Assembly (NCBI GenBank): GCA_947472795.1
Contig: CANJBL010000002.1
Location: 243,271-307,270, forward strand
From: Fidelibacterota bacterium
GTDB lineage: Bacteria; Pseudomonadota; Alphaproteobacteria; Rhodospirillales; Rhodospirillaceae
Direction: 5' to 3'
DNA length: 64,000 bases
Positions 32,814 through 42,237 of this stretch are shown in pieces. The position numbers were made by a program, and so were the translations under genes. The notes beneath the pieces were generated by a model. That model made no database searches and had not been told where the DNA came from. It saw only the letters and a program-made list of their open reading frames with translations. Every line of letters starts with the position of its first letter. Positions within the stretch are counted from its first letter, which is position 1.

Positions 32814-35539
32814 GCGACGCGTCTCCGGCTGAGGCGCCTCGCCCAGCCACAGCCATTTTTGTGAATATCGGTGAACGCACCAACGTCACCGGCTCCGCCA
32901 AGTTCAAGAAACTGATCCTGGCCGGCGATTTTGAGGCTGCGCTGCACGTCGCGCGCCAACAGGTGGAAAGCGGCGCACAAATCATCGACATCAACATGGA
33001 CGAGGCCATGTTGGATTCCGAAGCATCGATGGTGAAGTTCTTGAACCTCATTGCCGCCGAGCCTGACATCAGCCGCGTCCCCGTGATGATCGACAGCTCG
33101 AAGTGGTCCGTCATCGAAGCTGGCCTCAAGTGCGTGCAGGGCAAACCCATCGTCAATTCCATCAGCATGAAGGAAGGCGAAGAGGCTTTCATTGCCCAGG
33201 CGAAAAAAGTGAAGCGTTACGGCGCTGCCGTGGTCGTTATGGCTTTCGACGAAAAGGGCCAAGCCGATACCGAGGAACGCAAGGTCGAGATTTGCACGAA
33301 GTCCTACAAGATCCTGACCGAAAAGGTCGGCATTGCGCCGGAAGATATTATCTTCGATCCCAATATCTTTGCCGTGGCCACGGGCATCGAAGAGCACAAC
33401 AACTACGCCATCGACTTCATCAATGCCACGCGCCGTATCAGAGCCACGTTGCCGCATGCGCATGTGTCGGGCGGCGTCTCCAATATCTCCTTCTCGTTCC
33501 GCGGCAACGAGCAGGTACGCGAAGCCATGCATTCGGTGTTCCTGTACCACGCCATCAAAGCCGGCATGGATATGGGTATCGTCAACGCCGGTCAGCTGGC
33601 GGTCTATGAGGACATTCCCGCCGAACTGAAAGAGCGCGCCGAAGACGTCATCCTCAATCGCCGGCCCGACGCGACGGACCGCCTTCTGGAGATCGCGGAG
33701 AAATACAAGGCCGGCGCCGGCGCAGCCAAGGTCGCCGACCTTTCCTGGCGTAATGCCGACGTCAACAAGCGCCTGGCGCATGCCTTGGTCAACGGCATCA
33801 CGGACTTCATCGACGCCGACACCGAAGAGGCGCGCGCCGCTGCTGAAGCCAGAGGCGGGCGCCCGTTGGAGGTCATCGAAGGCCCTCTGATGGACGGAAT
33901 GAATATCGTCGGTGACCTGTTCGGCGCCGGAAAGATGTTCCTGCCGCAGGTGGTCAAAAGCGCCCGCGTGATGAAGAAGTCCGTGGCATATCTGATCCCC
34001 TTTATCGAGGTGGAGAAAGCCAAGAATGCCGCGTTGGGCATTGTCGATGCCAGCAAGAACAACGGCAAGATCCTGCTCGCCACCGTGAAGGGCGACGTGC
34101 ACGACATCGGCAAAAACATCGTCGGTGTTGTCCTGCAATGTAATAACTACGAAGTCGTGGACCTGGGCGTCATGGTGTCTTGCGCCAAGATACTGGAGGC
34201 AGCGCGCGAGGTGAAAGCCGACATCATCGGCCTTTCGGGTTTGATCACGCCAAGCCTGGACGAGATGGCTTATGTGGCCCGCGAGATGCAGCGCGAAGGA
34301 TTCACCGTACCCCTGTTGATCGGCGGCGCCACGACGTCGAAAGTGCATACTGCCGTCAAGATCGCGCCGGGCTACAGCCAGTCCACGGTTTACGTCCCGG
34401 ATGCGTCGCGCGCGGTGGGCGTGGCCGGTAACCTGATGTCGATGCAAAACAAACACACCTATACCGCCGAAGTCAAAGCCGACTACGAGCGCATGCGGGA
34501 AGCCCATGCACGCCAGCAGCAGAGCAAGAAGCGCCAGAGCATCGCCGCCGCGCGCACCAACCGCACCAAGATCGATTGGAAAGCTCATACGCCGGAAAAG
34601 CCGCGCATGATGGGCATCACGATTCTGGAAGACTACGATCTCGCTGAACTCGTACGCACCATCGACTGGACGCCGTTCTTCCAGACATGGGAGCTGGCGG
34701 GCCAGTTCCCCGCGATCCTGAAAGATCCCGTGGTCGGAAAAACCGCGCAAAACCTCTACAACGACGCGCAGAGCATGTTGCAGCGCCTCGTTGGCGAGAA
34801 GTGGTTGACCGCCAATGCGGTTGTCGGCTTTTGGCCTGCCAACAGCACGGGCGACGATATCGAACTCTATACCGACGCCTCACGCAAAAAAGTGCTCACG
34901 ACACTGCATACCTTGCGCCAGCAAATGGTGCGGGACAGCGATCGCGCACGCGCCAACATGGCCCTCGCCGACTTCGTTGCACCTAAAGAGACAGGTGTGA
35001 GCGACTATATCGGCGGCTTTGCCGTCACCGCCGGGATCGGCCTTGAGAAGAAGGTGGCCGAGTTCGAGCGCGACCACGACGACTACAACTCCATCCTGGT
35101 GAAAGCGCTGGCGGATCGCCTTGCGGAATCCTTCGCCGAACGCATGCATCAACGTGTGCGCAAGGAGTTCTGGGGCTATGTCGCGGACGAGACGCTCGCC
35201 AATGAAGAGCTTATTGCCGAGAAATACCGTGGCATTCGTCCCGCTCCCGGTTATCCCGCTTGCCCCGATCACACCGAGAAGGCACTCCTGTGGAAGTTGC
35301 TGGATGCCAAAACCAATGCCGGCATCACGCTCACCGACAGCTTCGCGATGTGGCCCGCGGCCTCTGTGAGCGGGTTCTATTTCGCGCACCCTCAAGCCGA
35401 ATATTTCGGTGTGGGCAAGATCGAACGCGATCAGGTGGAGGAGTACGCCGCACGCAAAGGCATGAGTGTGGCAGACGTAGAACGCTGGCTTGCTTCCAGC
35501 CTTAACTACGATCCTTTGCAAGCCGCCAGCGCGTCCTAG
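32810..35539 (+). CDS. metH: Methionine synthase, folate-, cobalamin- and AdoMet-binding subunit (split MetH C-part)
   Basis: The 909-residue protein contains the pterin-binding domain ([15 protein letters not shown] at residue ~18; [14 protein letters not shown]), the cap and cobalamin domain with the lower axial His in GDVHDIGKN (H431), and the C-terminal reactivation domain with [18 protein letters not shown], the AdoMet-binding RxxxGYP motif. It transfers a methyl group from methyltetrahydrofolate to homocysteine held by the first subunit. Its start overlaps the stop of that gene by 4 bases, ensuring coupled translation. Confidence 0.96.
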   Translation: MSDASPAEAPRPATAIFVNIGERTNVTGSAKFKKLILAGDFEAALHVARQQVESGAQIIDINMDEAMLDSEASMVKFLNLIAAEPDISRVPVMIDSSKWSVIEAGLKCVQGKPIVNSISMKEGEEAFIAQAKKVKRYGAAVVVMAFDEKGQADTEERKVEICTKSYKILTEKVGIAPEDIIFDPNIFAVATGIEEHNNYAIDFINATRRIRATLPHAHVSGGVSNISFSFRGNEQVREAMHSVFLYHAIKAGMDMGIVNAGQLAVYEDIPAELKERAEDVILNRRPDATDRLLEIAEKYKAGAGAAKVADLSWRNADVNKRLAHALVNGITDFIDADTEEARAAAEARGGRPLEVIEGPLMDGMNIVGDLFGAGKMFLPQVVKSARVMKKSVAYLIPFIEVEKAKNAALGIVDASKNNGKILLATVKGDVHDIGKNIVGVVLQCNNYEVVDLGVMVSCAKILEAAREVKADIIGLSGLITPSLDEMAYVAREMQREGFTVPLLIGGATTSKVHTAVKIAPGYSQSTVYVPDASRAVGVAGNLMSMQNKHTYTAEVKADYERMREAHARQQQSKKRQSIAAARTNRTKIDWKAHTPEKPRMMGITILEDYDLAELVRTIDWTPFFQTWELAGQFPAILKDPVVGKTAQNLYNDAQSMLQRLVGEKWLTANAVVGFWPANSTGDDIELYTDASRKKVLTTLHTLRQQMVRDSDRARANMALADFVAPKETGVSDYIGGFAVTAGIGLEKKVAEFERDHDDYNSILVKALADRLAESFAERMHQRVRKEFWGYVADETLANEELIAEKYRGIRPAPGYPACPDHTEKALLWKLLDAKTNAGITLTDSFAMWPAASVSGFYFAHPQAEYFGVGKIERDQVEEYAARKGMSVADVERWLASSLNYDPLQAASAS

Positions 35540-35552
35540 GTCTTATTTGGTC

Positions 35553-35595
35553 GCATTTTCTGAGGCGAACCGGTTTCCACTTCGCCGGAAAATGC
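35553..35595. repeat. REP-like palindromic intergenic repeat
   Basis: Arms GCATTTTC and GGCGAA pair with TTCGCC and GAAAATGC around an 11-base centre with GGTTTCCAC. The GGCGAACCGGTTTCCACTT-type core resembles a dispersed intergenic hairpin repeat common in alphaproteobacterial genomes. It sits between the metH stop and the convergent gene. Confidence 0.65.
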
Positions 35596-35606
35596 TCTCG
35601 TTCAAT

Positions 35607-36245
35607 TTAGTTCCAGAACAGGGTCAACACGCCGGCCGACGTCAGGCCAGCGCCGAGGATGGCACCCGCCGTGATGACCGCAAAGCGGCCCCATGAACCC
35701 GCCAGCGCGAGAGATTCTTTGCGCGGCTTGCGGTCCGCCAGAAATTTCAGGAAAGACCCGCCCATCGCCCCGATGAGCATCCCCACGAAAACGATCGGCG
35801 CGCCCGCGAGGCCCGACGAAATGGCAAACACCGCGATGAAAAAACCAAGCAAGCTGCCGATGAGATAAGCGGCCGTACCGAGAGGAAGATTGTCGCGGAT
35901 CAGCACCCATGTGCGGCGGCGGCGCCAGCGGTGCACCAATTCGCGAACCGTCGCGACCTCGGGATGCGTCAACGATAAATGCACTTGGGATTTTATAGCC
36001 GCTACAGCGTCGTAAAAATTGAGAACGTCGGCAAGCCGGATGGCGGCAACAACCCTGAAATGCCCGCTGCGCCGCGGCGTAACCACGGCGACGACGAAAC
36101 CGGTTAAGGGATCTTCGGCGATGAAAAAATCCCGCGCGTCGTCATGGGCGCGCGACAACCACCACACGCCGCTGCCGGGATCGGCGTCTTCCCAGACCAA
36201 ATCTGTAAGGTGTGTCGTCGGCTCGGACGGTTCGGCGCTGCTCAC
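35607..36245 (-). CDS. Putative inner-membrane protein, function unknown
   Basis: The 212-residue product has a soluble N-domain (THLTDLVWEDADPGSG; RDFFIAEDPLTGFVVAVV; NFYDAVAAIKSQVHLSL) and C-terminal hydrophobic helices (LGTAAYLIGSLLGFFIAVFAI; PIVFVGMLIGAMGGSF; FAVITAGAILGAGLTSAG). No family recognised. The frame is open to 36482, which would overlap the upstream histidine kinase gene by more than 130 bases; the GTG at 36245 is preferred, but the exact start is uncertain. Confidence 0.6.
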   Translation of the reverse strand: MSSAEPSEPTTHLTDLVWEDADPGSGVWWLSRAHDDARDFFIAEDPLTGFVVAVVTPRRSGHFRVVAAIRLADVLNFYDAVAAIKSQVHLSLTHPEVATVRELVHRWRRRRTWVLIRDNLPLGTAAYLIGSLLGFFIAVFAISSGLAGAPIVFVGMLIGAMGGSFLKFLADRKPRKESLALAGSWGRFAVITAGAILGAGLTSAGVLTLFWN

Positions 36246-36348
36246 CCGCGATCCCGGTGGTTTGGAATGTCTTCGCGTATGATTAGCGGGCGACGGCGCC
36301 GCTGCCAACCCTGAATACCGGGATACGTGTTTTTGAGATGATGTGTAT

Positions 36349-38406
36349 CTAAAGCGCGGCGGGAAGCGTGAAATGGAAAGATGTACCCGCGCCAGGCGCC
36401 GAATCGACAAATACAGAACCGCCATGGCGCCCGATGATATCGCGGCAAAGATAAAGCCCGAGGCCTGTTCCCTTCTCGCCACGCGTGCCGGGCACCGAAA
36501 CCGTACTGTCCAGCTCGAACAAGGTCGCTACGGCAGCGCCGGACATGCCTACGCCGTCGTCGTGGACCGAGATACGCACCATGGGTATTTGCGGGGTTTC
36601 GAAATCAGGAATGGGCTCGGCAGTGATCTGCACCACGCCACCATTGCGCGAGAACTTGATTCCATTGGACACGAGATTCCGTATGACAATGCGGATCAGC
36701 GGCTCGTCGCCAAGTGCCGAAACATTGGAGATATTATGGGCGATAGTCACGCCTTTGGTCTCTGCCATATAAGTCAGCGGCTCAATACTACCGGAGACAA
36801 CCGCTGCCATATCCAAAGGTGCCAGCTTCAGCGCTCCGTCGCGAATTTGGAATGATGCCCAGGCTAAAAGATTGTCGAGCAGATTGTGCACCCCCGTGGC
36901 AGCTTCACGCACGATTTGCGCATAACTCACGGTCTGACCGTGGGAGAGATCTCGCGCACTGCTCACCAAAAGGTCGGAGAAGCCGATAATACTGTTGAAT
37001 GGGCTGCGTAAATCATGAGCGATGATGGAGAACAACTTATCTTTCTGAAGATTTAGCTGCTGCAACTCATACGTCTTACGCTTCAGCTCCTCTTCCGCGT
37101 GACAACGCTCGGTGACATCGATGACCGTCACCAGCACTGCCGGCGCACTGTCCCAGGTGATGCGCGTGCCGATGCACTCGATCCAGATATGCCGGCCATC
37201 GGCCGTGACAGTATTGCACTGACGTTGGCGAGCCGTGCCGCTCGCCCCTTCACATAGAATTTCGTCCCAGAAGGCAGCCTTCTGATCCGATCCTGCCGCA
37301 TCCAAATGATTGCGAATGTCGTCGAGCGCGATGACGCTTTCGGGTGTATCCAACCCCATAATGCGGGCATAAGTCGCATTGGCGAACACCGGCCTGAAGC
37401 CGTGAAAAACAACGATGCCCTGGATTGAGTTCTCGATGATATCGCGCAACTTAGCTTTGCTGCGCCGTAGAGCTTCGGTCTGTGCTTCGAAATCCCGGCG
37501 CGCCGCCAACAGCTCGCTCTCGCGCTGTTTGGTCGATGTGATGTCTTGCGCCGATGCAATGAAACGGGACAAGCGGCCATCACGATCGAAGATAGGCTGG
37601 CCTATCTCGTGCAGGTCCTTGGTTAGGCCGCCGCGGGTCTTAATGCGGTATTCGATCTGATAGGCGGCAGCGCGCTGGAGAGCGTCTGTTACAGTAGCGC
37701 GATACTGCTCGCGGTCATCGACGATAACGACCGCCGAGAGCAAGCTGGGATGCGTGAACTGACGCAAGAAGGTTCCCGGCGCCATTTCGTGAATGCGCGC
37801 GAGTTCGTTCGAGCAGAAACTGAGGCGGTCCTCTTCCTGACTCCATACCCAATGACCGAGCTGCGCCAGCTCCGCCGCCAAATCCAGCATTTCGTTTTGA
37901 TCCTGGATGGCGTGAACGGTGTCAAATGCCTCCGTCACATCGGTGATGACGCCGAACAGCGCTACCACACGGCCCGAGGCGTCCAGTTCCGGCTGGCCGG
38001 TAGAAATGACGGTGCGCCGGTTTCCATCTGGGCGGAGGATGCGGTAGTCGAATTCGAAATTGGTCTTGCTGCGCGTGGCTTCATCCAACTTCGCTTCGAT
38101 ATGCGAACGGTCGTCGGGATGTGCCGCGGCAATCACCGCGCGCACACTCGGAGCGAAGGATTTGGCATCGACGCCGAAGATGCGGAAGATCTGCGGCGAC
38201 CAGGTCATATCGCCGGTCACGAGGTCCGCATACCAGTGGCCCATGTTGCCAACGGTTTCGGCAAGTTTCAGCAACCGCGCGTTGTCGGTGCCTGAGGCGC
38301 GCGGCATGGCAATACGCACGAAAGACGACGCGGGTTGTCCGGCGTTTTCGGTATCAGTCGTGCCAGCTTTCTCGCGGCGGCTGGAGGTAATGGTTGTCTT
38401 GACCAT
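36349..38406 (-). CDS. PAS-domain hybrid sensor histidine kinase (soluble)
   Basis: The 685-residue protein has three PAS domains (about 45-160, 175-300, 315-430), a coiled linker, a HisKA domain with H464 in IIAHDLRSPF and a HATPase_c domain with N-box NLVSNGIKF, G1 DDGVGM and G2 GTGLGLYLC. No transmembrane segment is visible, so it probably senses a cytoplasmic cue via PAS. It is not of the HWE/HisKA2 PhyK class. No response regulator gene is adjacent, so its partner is elsewhere. Confidence 0.93.
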   Translation of the reverse strand: MVKTTITSSRREKAGTTDTENAGQPASSFVRIAMPRASGTDNARLLKLAETVGNMGHWYADLVTGDMTWSPQIFRIFGVDAKSFAPSVRAVIAAAHPDDRSHIEAKLDEATRSKTNFEFDYRILRPDGNRRTVISTGQPELDASGRVVALFGVITDVTEAFDTVHAIQDQNEMLDLAAELAQLGHWVWSQEEDRLSFCSNELARIHEMAPGTFLRQFTHPSLLSAVVIVDDREQYRATVTDALQRAAAYQIEYRIKTRGGLTKDLHEIGQPIFDRDGRLSRFIASAQDITSTKQRESELLAARRDFEAQTEALRRSKAKLRDIIENSIQGIVVFHGFRPVFANATYARIMGLDTPESVIALDDIRNHLDAAGSDQKAAFWDEILCEGASGTARQRQCNTVTADGRHIWIECIGTRITWDSAPAVLVTVIDVTERCHAEEELKRKTYELQQLNLQKDKLFSIIAHDLRSPFNSIIGFSDLLVSSARDLSHGQTVSYAQIVREAATGVHNLLDNLLAWASFQIRDGALKLAPLDMAAVVSGSIEPLTYMAETKGVTIAHNISNVSALGDEPLIRIVIRNLVSNGIKFSRNGGVVQITAEPIPDFETPQIPMVRISVHDDGVGMSGAAVATLFELDSTVSVPGTRGEKGTGLGLYLCRDIIGRHGGSVFVDSAPGAGTSFHFTLPAAL

Positions 38407-38637
38407 GGCCCGATGCAGGTTTCAGATAATAGTTTTTAGTCAAAACCAATTATAGCGGCCATCGCTATAGGAAAGAAGCCGTATCGTGCCTCGGCCAAGC
38501 CCTTCAAATTGCGGGCATTTTTCCTAAGTTCGCCGCCAGGCGGAACTCTTGCACCGCTGGGAAACACCTGTTAAAACCCTGCGCTCAAACGGGGCCGGAT
38601 CGACGACAAGATCCAGCGTAAAAGCCCCAACCCTTGC

Positions 38638-38714
38638 GGGGGTGTAGTTCAGTTGGTTAGAACGTCGCCCTGTCACGGCGAAGGTCGCGGGTTCGAGTCC
38701 CGTCGCTCCCGCCA
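38638..38714 (+). tRNA. tRNA-Asp (GTC)
   Basis: A full cloverleaf of 77 bases with encoded CCA. Acceptor arms are GGGGGTG and CGCTCCC; the anticodon loop is CTGTCAC on a TCGCC/GGCGA stem, giving anticodon GTC; the T-loop is GGTTCGAGTCC. The discriminator base is G, as needed for aspartate. Confidence 0.95.
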
Positions 38715-38751
38715 TTTCTTCCCCAGATAAAGCTCGGACGCGCGTACGGAA

Positions 38752-39573
38752 TCACACTTCCCGTACCATGGAACCTTTGTCGACAAGGGCGGCCCATATC
38801 ATACCAAACGCGCGGGCTTCTTTACCAAGAGACGCTTCAATCGCATCTAGCTTTTCCCTGTGGAGGTCTGCGCTGCCATCAATCCACATGAGTTGGTTAA
38901 ACAGGTTCGACACCAGGTTTGACCCGCGCAAGCCATCGGGTTGAATACTAGAGGTGTTCGCCAAGTCGCTAATGGTGGTTAGAAACGGGAACACCGCGTG
39001 CGCATCGAGCGCTCCTTGCGACACGGCTTTGCACAAGAACGCGTCGTATGCGACGTCGAATGACGTCACAGCGTCCAAGATTCCAAGGGCCTTTGCCTTG
39101 GACCGTTCATGGACGAGATATGATGTCGCCCCAAAGAACGGCATTTCGCGCAAGTTCAGCGTCTTCACTTGCCCCGCGACAGCTTTTGTCTTCATCACAG
39201 CCAAACGAATCATGTCTGCCATGTAGGCCGGGCCAATATCCGTATAGAACAAATCCCATGTCGGCGTTGATTGGTGCTTCAACAGAGCATCCAATGCATG
39301 GAACGTTTTGTCGCTAAATATGACGTCGTCTTCCAAAATGAAGACGTGGCCATCATGTGAAAGGCTGCGACGGATAGCCTCCGTATGGCTGAGAAAGCAG
39401 GCCTTCTCCGCGAGGTTCAACTGACCGGGCTTAGGGTTTCTTTGCATGTGGCCCGCATCAAACGCCGTAATGCGCTCGAGGCTCCAGCCAGAATAAGCGG
39501 TGCGCTTAAAACTCTCTTCAATGGACTGCTGGCGATCCTTGGCGCTCTCGAGACTGATATAGAAACACTTCAT
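38752..39573 (-). CDS. Glycosyltransferase family 25 (LPS-type)
   Basis: The 273-residue protein begins FYISLESAKDRQQSIEESF and shows LAEKACFLSHTEAIRR and the acidic catalytic motif VFILEDDVIF, all markers of GT25 enzymes that add hexoses to lipooligosaccharide. A second conserved region is FFGATSYLVHERSKAKAL. It likely acts at the cytoplasmic membrane face. It lies 37 bases from tRNA-Asp, in a patch of lower GC, so acquisition by transfer is possible. No glycan cluster is adjacent. Confidence 0.88.
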   Translation of the reverse strand: MKCFYISLESAKDRQQSIEESFKRTAYSGWSLERITAFDAGHMQRNPKPGQLNLAEKACFLSHTEAIRRSLSHDGHVFILEDDVIFSDKTFHALDALLKHQSTPTWDLFYTDIGPAYMADMIRLAVMKTKAVAGQVKTLNLREMPFFGATSYLVHERSKAKALGILDAVTSFDVAYDAFLCKAVSQGALDAHAVFPFLTTISDLANTSSIQPDGLRGSNLVSNLFNQLMWIDGSADLHREKLDAIEASLGKEARAFGMIWAALVDKGSMVREV

Positions 39574-39758
39574 GTGTCAGCCTTCAGATGTTCAAAATAT
39601 ACCTAACTCGTGGATGCCCAGATCATAAAGCTATGTGGATAATGGGCGCATCTTGTTTAGCAGCTGAGTAGATCGCGCTAAAGGCGCGTAATTGCTTGCT
39701 CTGTCGGGGTACCAGCGGCGCCTGACCTGATTGACGGGAGTATCTGAAAATCTATTAC

Positions 39759-39779
39759 ATGCTCAGTCGAGCTGAGCAT
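39759..39779. promoter_or_regulatory. 21-bp inverted repeat upstream of the unknown gene pair
   Basis: Perfect 8-bp arms ATGCTCAG and CTGAGCAT around TCGAG, 28 bases before the start at 39808. No T-run follows, so an operator is more likely than a terminator. Confidence 0.5.
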
Positions 39780-39807
39780 AGTGCTTGGCCATAACCGGAA
39801 AGCTTCC

Positions 39808-40368
39808 ATGCGTTTACTCCGCCCCTATTCCCGTGAAAGTATTTTGTCCTCTCTCGGGTTACCCGCCAGCAGCACCTTTGATCCTCGAAAAACGATGGGA
39901 GAAAATGCCGGCGAATCTCTATTCGGCGACGAAAATGGAAATTCTGCACCCCCCGAAGACTCGCAGACAGCGGATGGCCAAGAAGCGCCTGATGAAATGC
40001 ACGAATGCAATGTCACAGCGCGAGTGCTCGGTGGAAACCAAAGAACGGTTGGCCGGGCAGGAGGTCTTTCCGGCGACACTGTCGGTGACTTTATCGTTAT
40101 GATGGGTTCTGCCGCAGTGGACCCCGTACAATGGGGTGGAAAAGAGGCCCTACGTCAATATGGCAGCCTTATTTCTGGACTAACCTTCGGCGGACAATCA
40201 TTTCAAGGAATAACCGACGTAATTGGCTCCGACATTGTGCCGGATGTACGCGGTAAGCTGACGGGTTTAAACCCCGGTGCTATTCTATTGGAACTGGTCG
40301 ATGGAAAAGATGAAGGCGTCACGACAGTGACACTTCACCTTCCGAAGGGAATGCAGTGTCCGGGCTGA
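39808..40368 (+). CDS. Unrecognised protein in the low-GC patch
   Basis: The 186-residue protein has an Asp/Glu-rich region (residues 30-70), followed by GGNQRTVGRAGGLSGDTVGDF and a C-terminal part with YGSLISGLTFGGQSFQGI. No signal peptide and no family recognised. The start at 39808 follows GGAAA, next to a 21-bp inverted repeat. Codon use differs from neighbours. The next gene follows by 8 bases, so they are likely co-transcribed. Confidence 0.55.
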   Translation: MRLLRPYSRESILSSLGLPASSTFDPRKTMGENAGESLFGDENGNSAPPEDSQTADGQEAPDEMHECNVTARVLGGNQRTVGRAGGLSGDTVGDFIVMMGSAAVDPVQWGGKEALRQYGSLISGLTFGGQSFQGITDVIGSDIVPDVRGKLTGLNPGAILLELVDGKDEGVTTVTLHLPKGMQCPG

Positions 40369-40376
40369 GTCTCAAC

Positions 40377-41015
40377 ATGCGTGCCATTTTTGTACTGCTG
40401 GCATTCTTTTTGATAATTTCGCCGGCTATGGCAAGCGATTGGCCGGTTGTGCGTAACTTTAGGAGAACGTTTGACATCGCTTGGGACTCCCCACGCATCG
40501 ATATCGATGTTCCAATTGTTGACCTGAACAATGTCGTTGCATACCGCCTCATTTGCCACGGCGGAACAGACGACGCGTCTCTCGATGCGTTGAGCGAAAA
40601 GTCAGGCATCAACTACGTCGGGCCGCTGATGTGCGTGCTGAATGAGGGCAATAATGAGACGGAAACCTCATTGCTGGCGGAAGAAAACCTACCTCCTTGG
40701 CATACGCGCGGGCAATTTTCCAGGAAACAACTTGTCGGCTCGTGCGGCAACTACCCGCAACATGGCAAAAAAAGATCGTTTCGCCTGCGGGGGTTTGTCC
40801 TGTCGTTCGATCTTTCCAACACGGATGATAATGGGATCAGGGCAACCCGGTCTTTGATGAAGATATCCATCAAGCGCGACCCGCGCATTCTGTCGGTATC
40901 TGCTCAGCCAAGTGGTTATGCCGCGCCGCGCGCCAACAGTGATTGCTCGCATGTGGTGAGGGAACCGCCGTTCATAAACGCATACTATAGGTATCGCCCA
41001 GGGCTCCTGGAGTGA
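40377..41015 (+). CDS. Unrecognised exported protein in the low-GC patch
   Basis: The 212-residue product has a clear signal peptide (MRAIFVLLAFFLIISPAMA, cleavage after MAS). The mature part is likely beta-rich with four cysteines (LICHGG; LMCVL; GSCGNYPQ; SDCSH) that could form two disulfides in the periplasm. No family recognised. The start at 40377 gives the normal signal peptide; an upstream start at 40356 would overlap the previous gene. Co-transcription with the preceding gene suggests a shared role. Confidence 0.6.
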   Translation: MRAIFVLLAFFLIISPAMASDWPVVRNFRRTFDIAWDSPRIDIDVPIVDLNNVVAYRLICHGGTDDASLDALSEKSGINYVGPLMCVLNEGNNETETSLLAEENLPPWHTRGQFSRKQLVGSCGNYPQHGKKRSFRLRGFVLSFDLSNTDDNGIRATRSLMKISIKRDPRILSVSAQPSGYAAPRANSDCSHVVREPPFINAYYRYRPGLLE

Positions 41016-41032
41016 GGCTTAGACCTCCAGGG

Positions 41033-41350
41033 CTAAGTTGAAACTAACTTCAGGCCAATGATTCCGCCGACGATCAGGCAGAGACATGCCATACGCGCCG
41101 CAGTAGCGGGCTCCTGAAAAAGGATAATGCCCACAAGCACAGTGCCGACGGCGCCGATGCCTGTCCACACCGCATAAGCCGTACCGAGCGGAATGGTTTT
41201 CACCGCCAGCGACAGAAACCATGCGCTCGCAGCGTAGGCGATGACGAAGAGCAGTGAAGGAATGAGGCGGGTGAAGCCCTCGGCATATTTGAGGGCGGTG
41301 CTGAAAGCCACTTCCAGAACGCCAGCGAGACCTAGGAAAATCCAAGCCAT
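41033..41350 (-). CDS. sugE: SMR family exporter, SugE/Gdx type
   Basis: The 105-residue, four-helix protein has the conserved membrane Glu at residue 13 (LAGVLEVAF) and a LKYAEGFTRLIPS stretch characteristic of the SugE/Gdx branch, which exports guanidinium ions in exchange for protons; EmrE-like multidrug export is the alternative. It acts as a dual-topology dimer in the inner membrane. It follows the exported NAD-binding protein gene by 9 bases and is probably co-transcribed. No guanidine riboswitch motif is evident upstream. Confidence 0.88.
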   Translation of the reverse strand: MAWIFLGLAGVLEVAFSTALKYAEGFTRLIPSLLFVIAYAASAWFLSLAVKTIPLGTAYAVWTGIGAVGTVLVGIILFQEPATAARMACLCLIVGGIIGLKLVST

Positions 41351-41359
41351 GGCGTACCG

Positions 41360-42163
41360 TTAGTAGATGAGAAGGTCCCAGAGGGTCGCGCGCTTCGCGT
41401 CAATGGCTGTCAGGATTTTGCGATAGCTGGATTTATCTTCGAGAATCCCGACGAGCAGTTTGGCGAGATCAGCCCGTGAGATCGGGCTGTAGGCCGCATG
41501 TTCGCTCACAAGCGACACCGCGCCCGGTTTTACTTTGTCCAGCAAGAAGCCGGGCCGCACGATGGTGTAGTCGATATCGCTGCGCGCGATGTGACCTTCC
41601 GCCACGGTCTTTGCGGCATAATAACCCGCGAGCCGCCATTGCACGTACCAGCGCACGTACAATGGCACTGCATCGGCGCTATCGCCCGCTCCGATCGCAG
41701 TGGTGACGATGAGCCGCGGAACACCGGCAGCCTTCGTGGCTTCGACGATATTGCGTACACCTTCAGCGTCGATACGGTAGTCAACCATATTGCCTCCGAC
41801 GGAGGCGATGGCGGCGCGGAAGGGCGCGGATGTATAGGCTTCCTTCAGGCTAGCAGGATCGAGTTCGTCGGCCACCACGACTTCGGCGCCCATGGCCTTC
41901 ACGGATTCAGTATCCGCACCGGGTCGAACAACGCCGGTCACTTTCTCATGCTTTTCGACCAGGAGCTTGATGACTTCCTGGCCCACGCGGCCCGTGGCGC
42001 CGAACACCATCACACCGCCAGCGCGCGGGAGGGGTTCTTCAGAAACCGAAATAACGGGGGAGCGAACGGGCGGCGGCGGCTCATCTGAATCCGCAGCCAT
42101 TGCCATCAGCGGCAATGTAGCCGCCAATACACATGCGGCGATGCGGGAGATTGCAGCCTTCAT
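41360..42163 (-). CDS. NAD(P)-binding atypical SDR with signal peptide
   Basis: The 267-residue protein has a clear signal peptide (MKAAISRIAACVLAATLPLMAMAAD) and then a Rossmann domain starting VMVFGATGRVGQEV (GxxGxxG), with VTGVVRPGADTESVKAMGAEVVVADELDP and DYTIVRPGFLLD, as in SDR_a5/NmrA-type proteins. Exported NAD(P)-binding proteins are uncommon. Start at 42163 preferred over one 27 bases upstream because it starts the signal peptide. It lies 9 bases ahead of sugE; their relation is unclear. Confidence 0.82.
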   Translation of the reverse strand: MKAAISRIAACVLAATLPLMAMAADSDEPPPPVRSPVISVSEEPLPRAGGVMVFGATGRVGQEVIKLLVEKHEKVTGVVRPGADTESVKAMGAEVVVADELDPASLKEAYTSAPFRAAIASVGGNMVDYRIDAEGVRNIVEATKAAGVPRLIVTTAIGAGDSADAVPLYVRWYVQWRLAGYYAAKTVAEGHIARSDIDYTIVRPGFLLDKVKPGAVSLVSEHAAYSPISRADLAKLLVGILEDKSSYRKILTAIDAKRATLWDLLIY

Positions 42164-42237
42164 AGAAACGGACCTCATCGGAATGGGCAAACTCCGGTTG
42201 CGGCACAGCCAGTCCGCACACTTATATTAAGCTACAC

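Noticed and set aside
32702..34750. 682-residue minus-strand ORF opposite metH
   Set aside because: Lies wholly antisense to a clear methionine synthase gene, with His/Arg-rich composition and no family motif.
36349..38406. PhyK-type kinase partner for PhyR
   Set aside because: The kinase has a classical HisKA domain and no HWE/HisKA2 signature, and is 32 kb from phyR.
38638..41030. Integrative element at tRNA-Asp with an attachment-site duplication
   Set aside because: I found no repeat of the tRNA 3' end and no integrase gene in the following 2.3 kb.
41351..41360. Guanidine riboswitch before sugE
   Set aside because: The gene follows its neighbour by only 9 bases and no such motif exists upstream of the pair.
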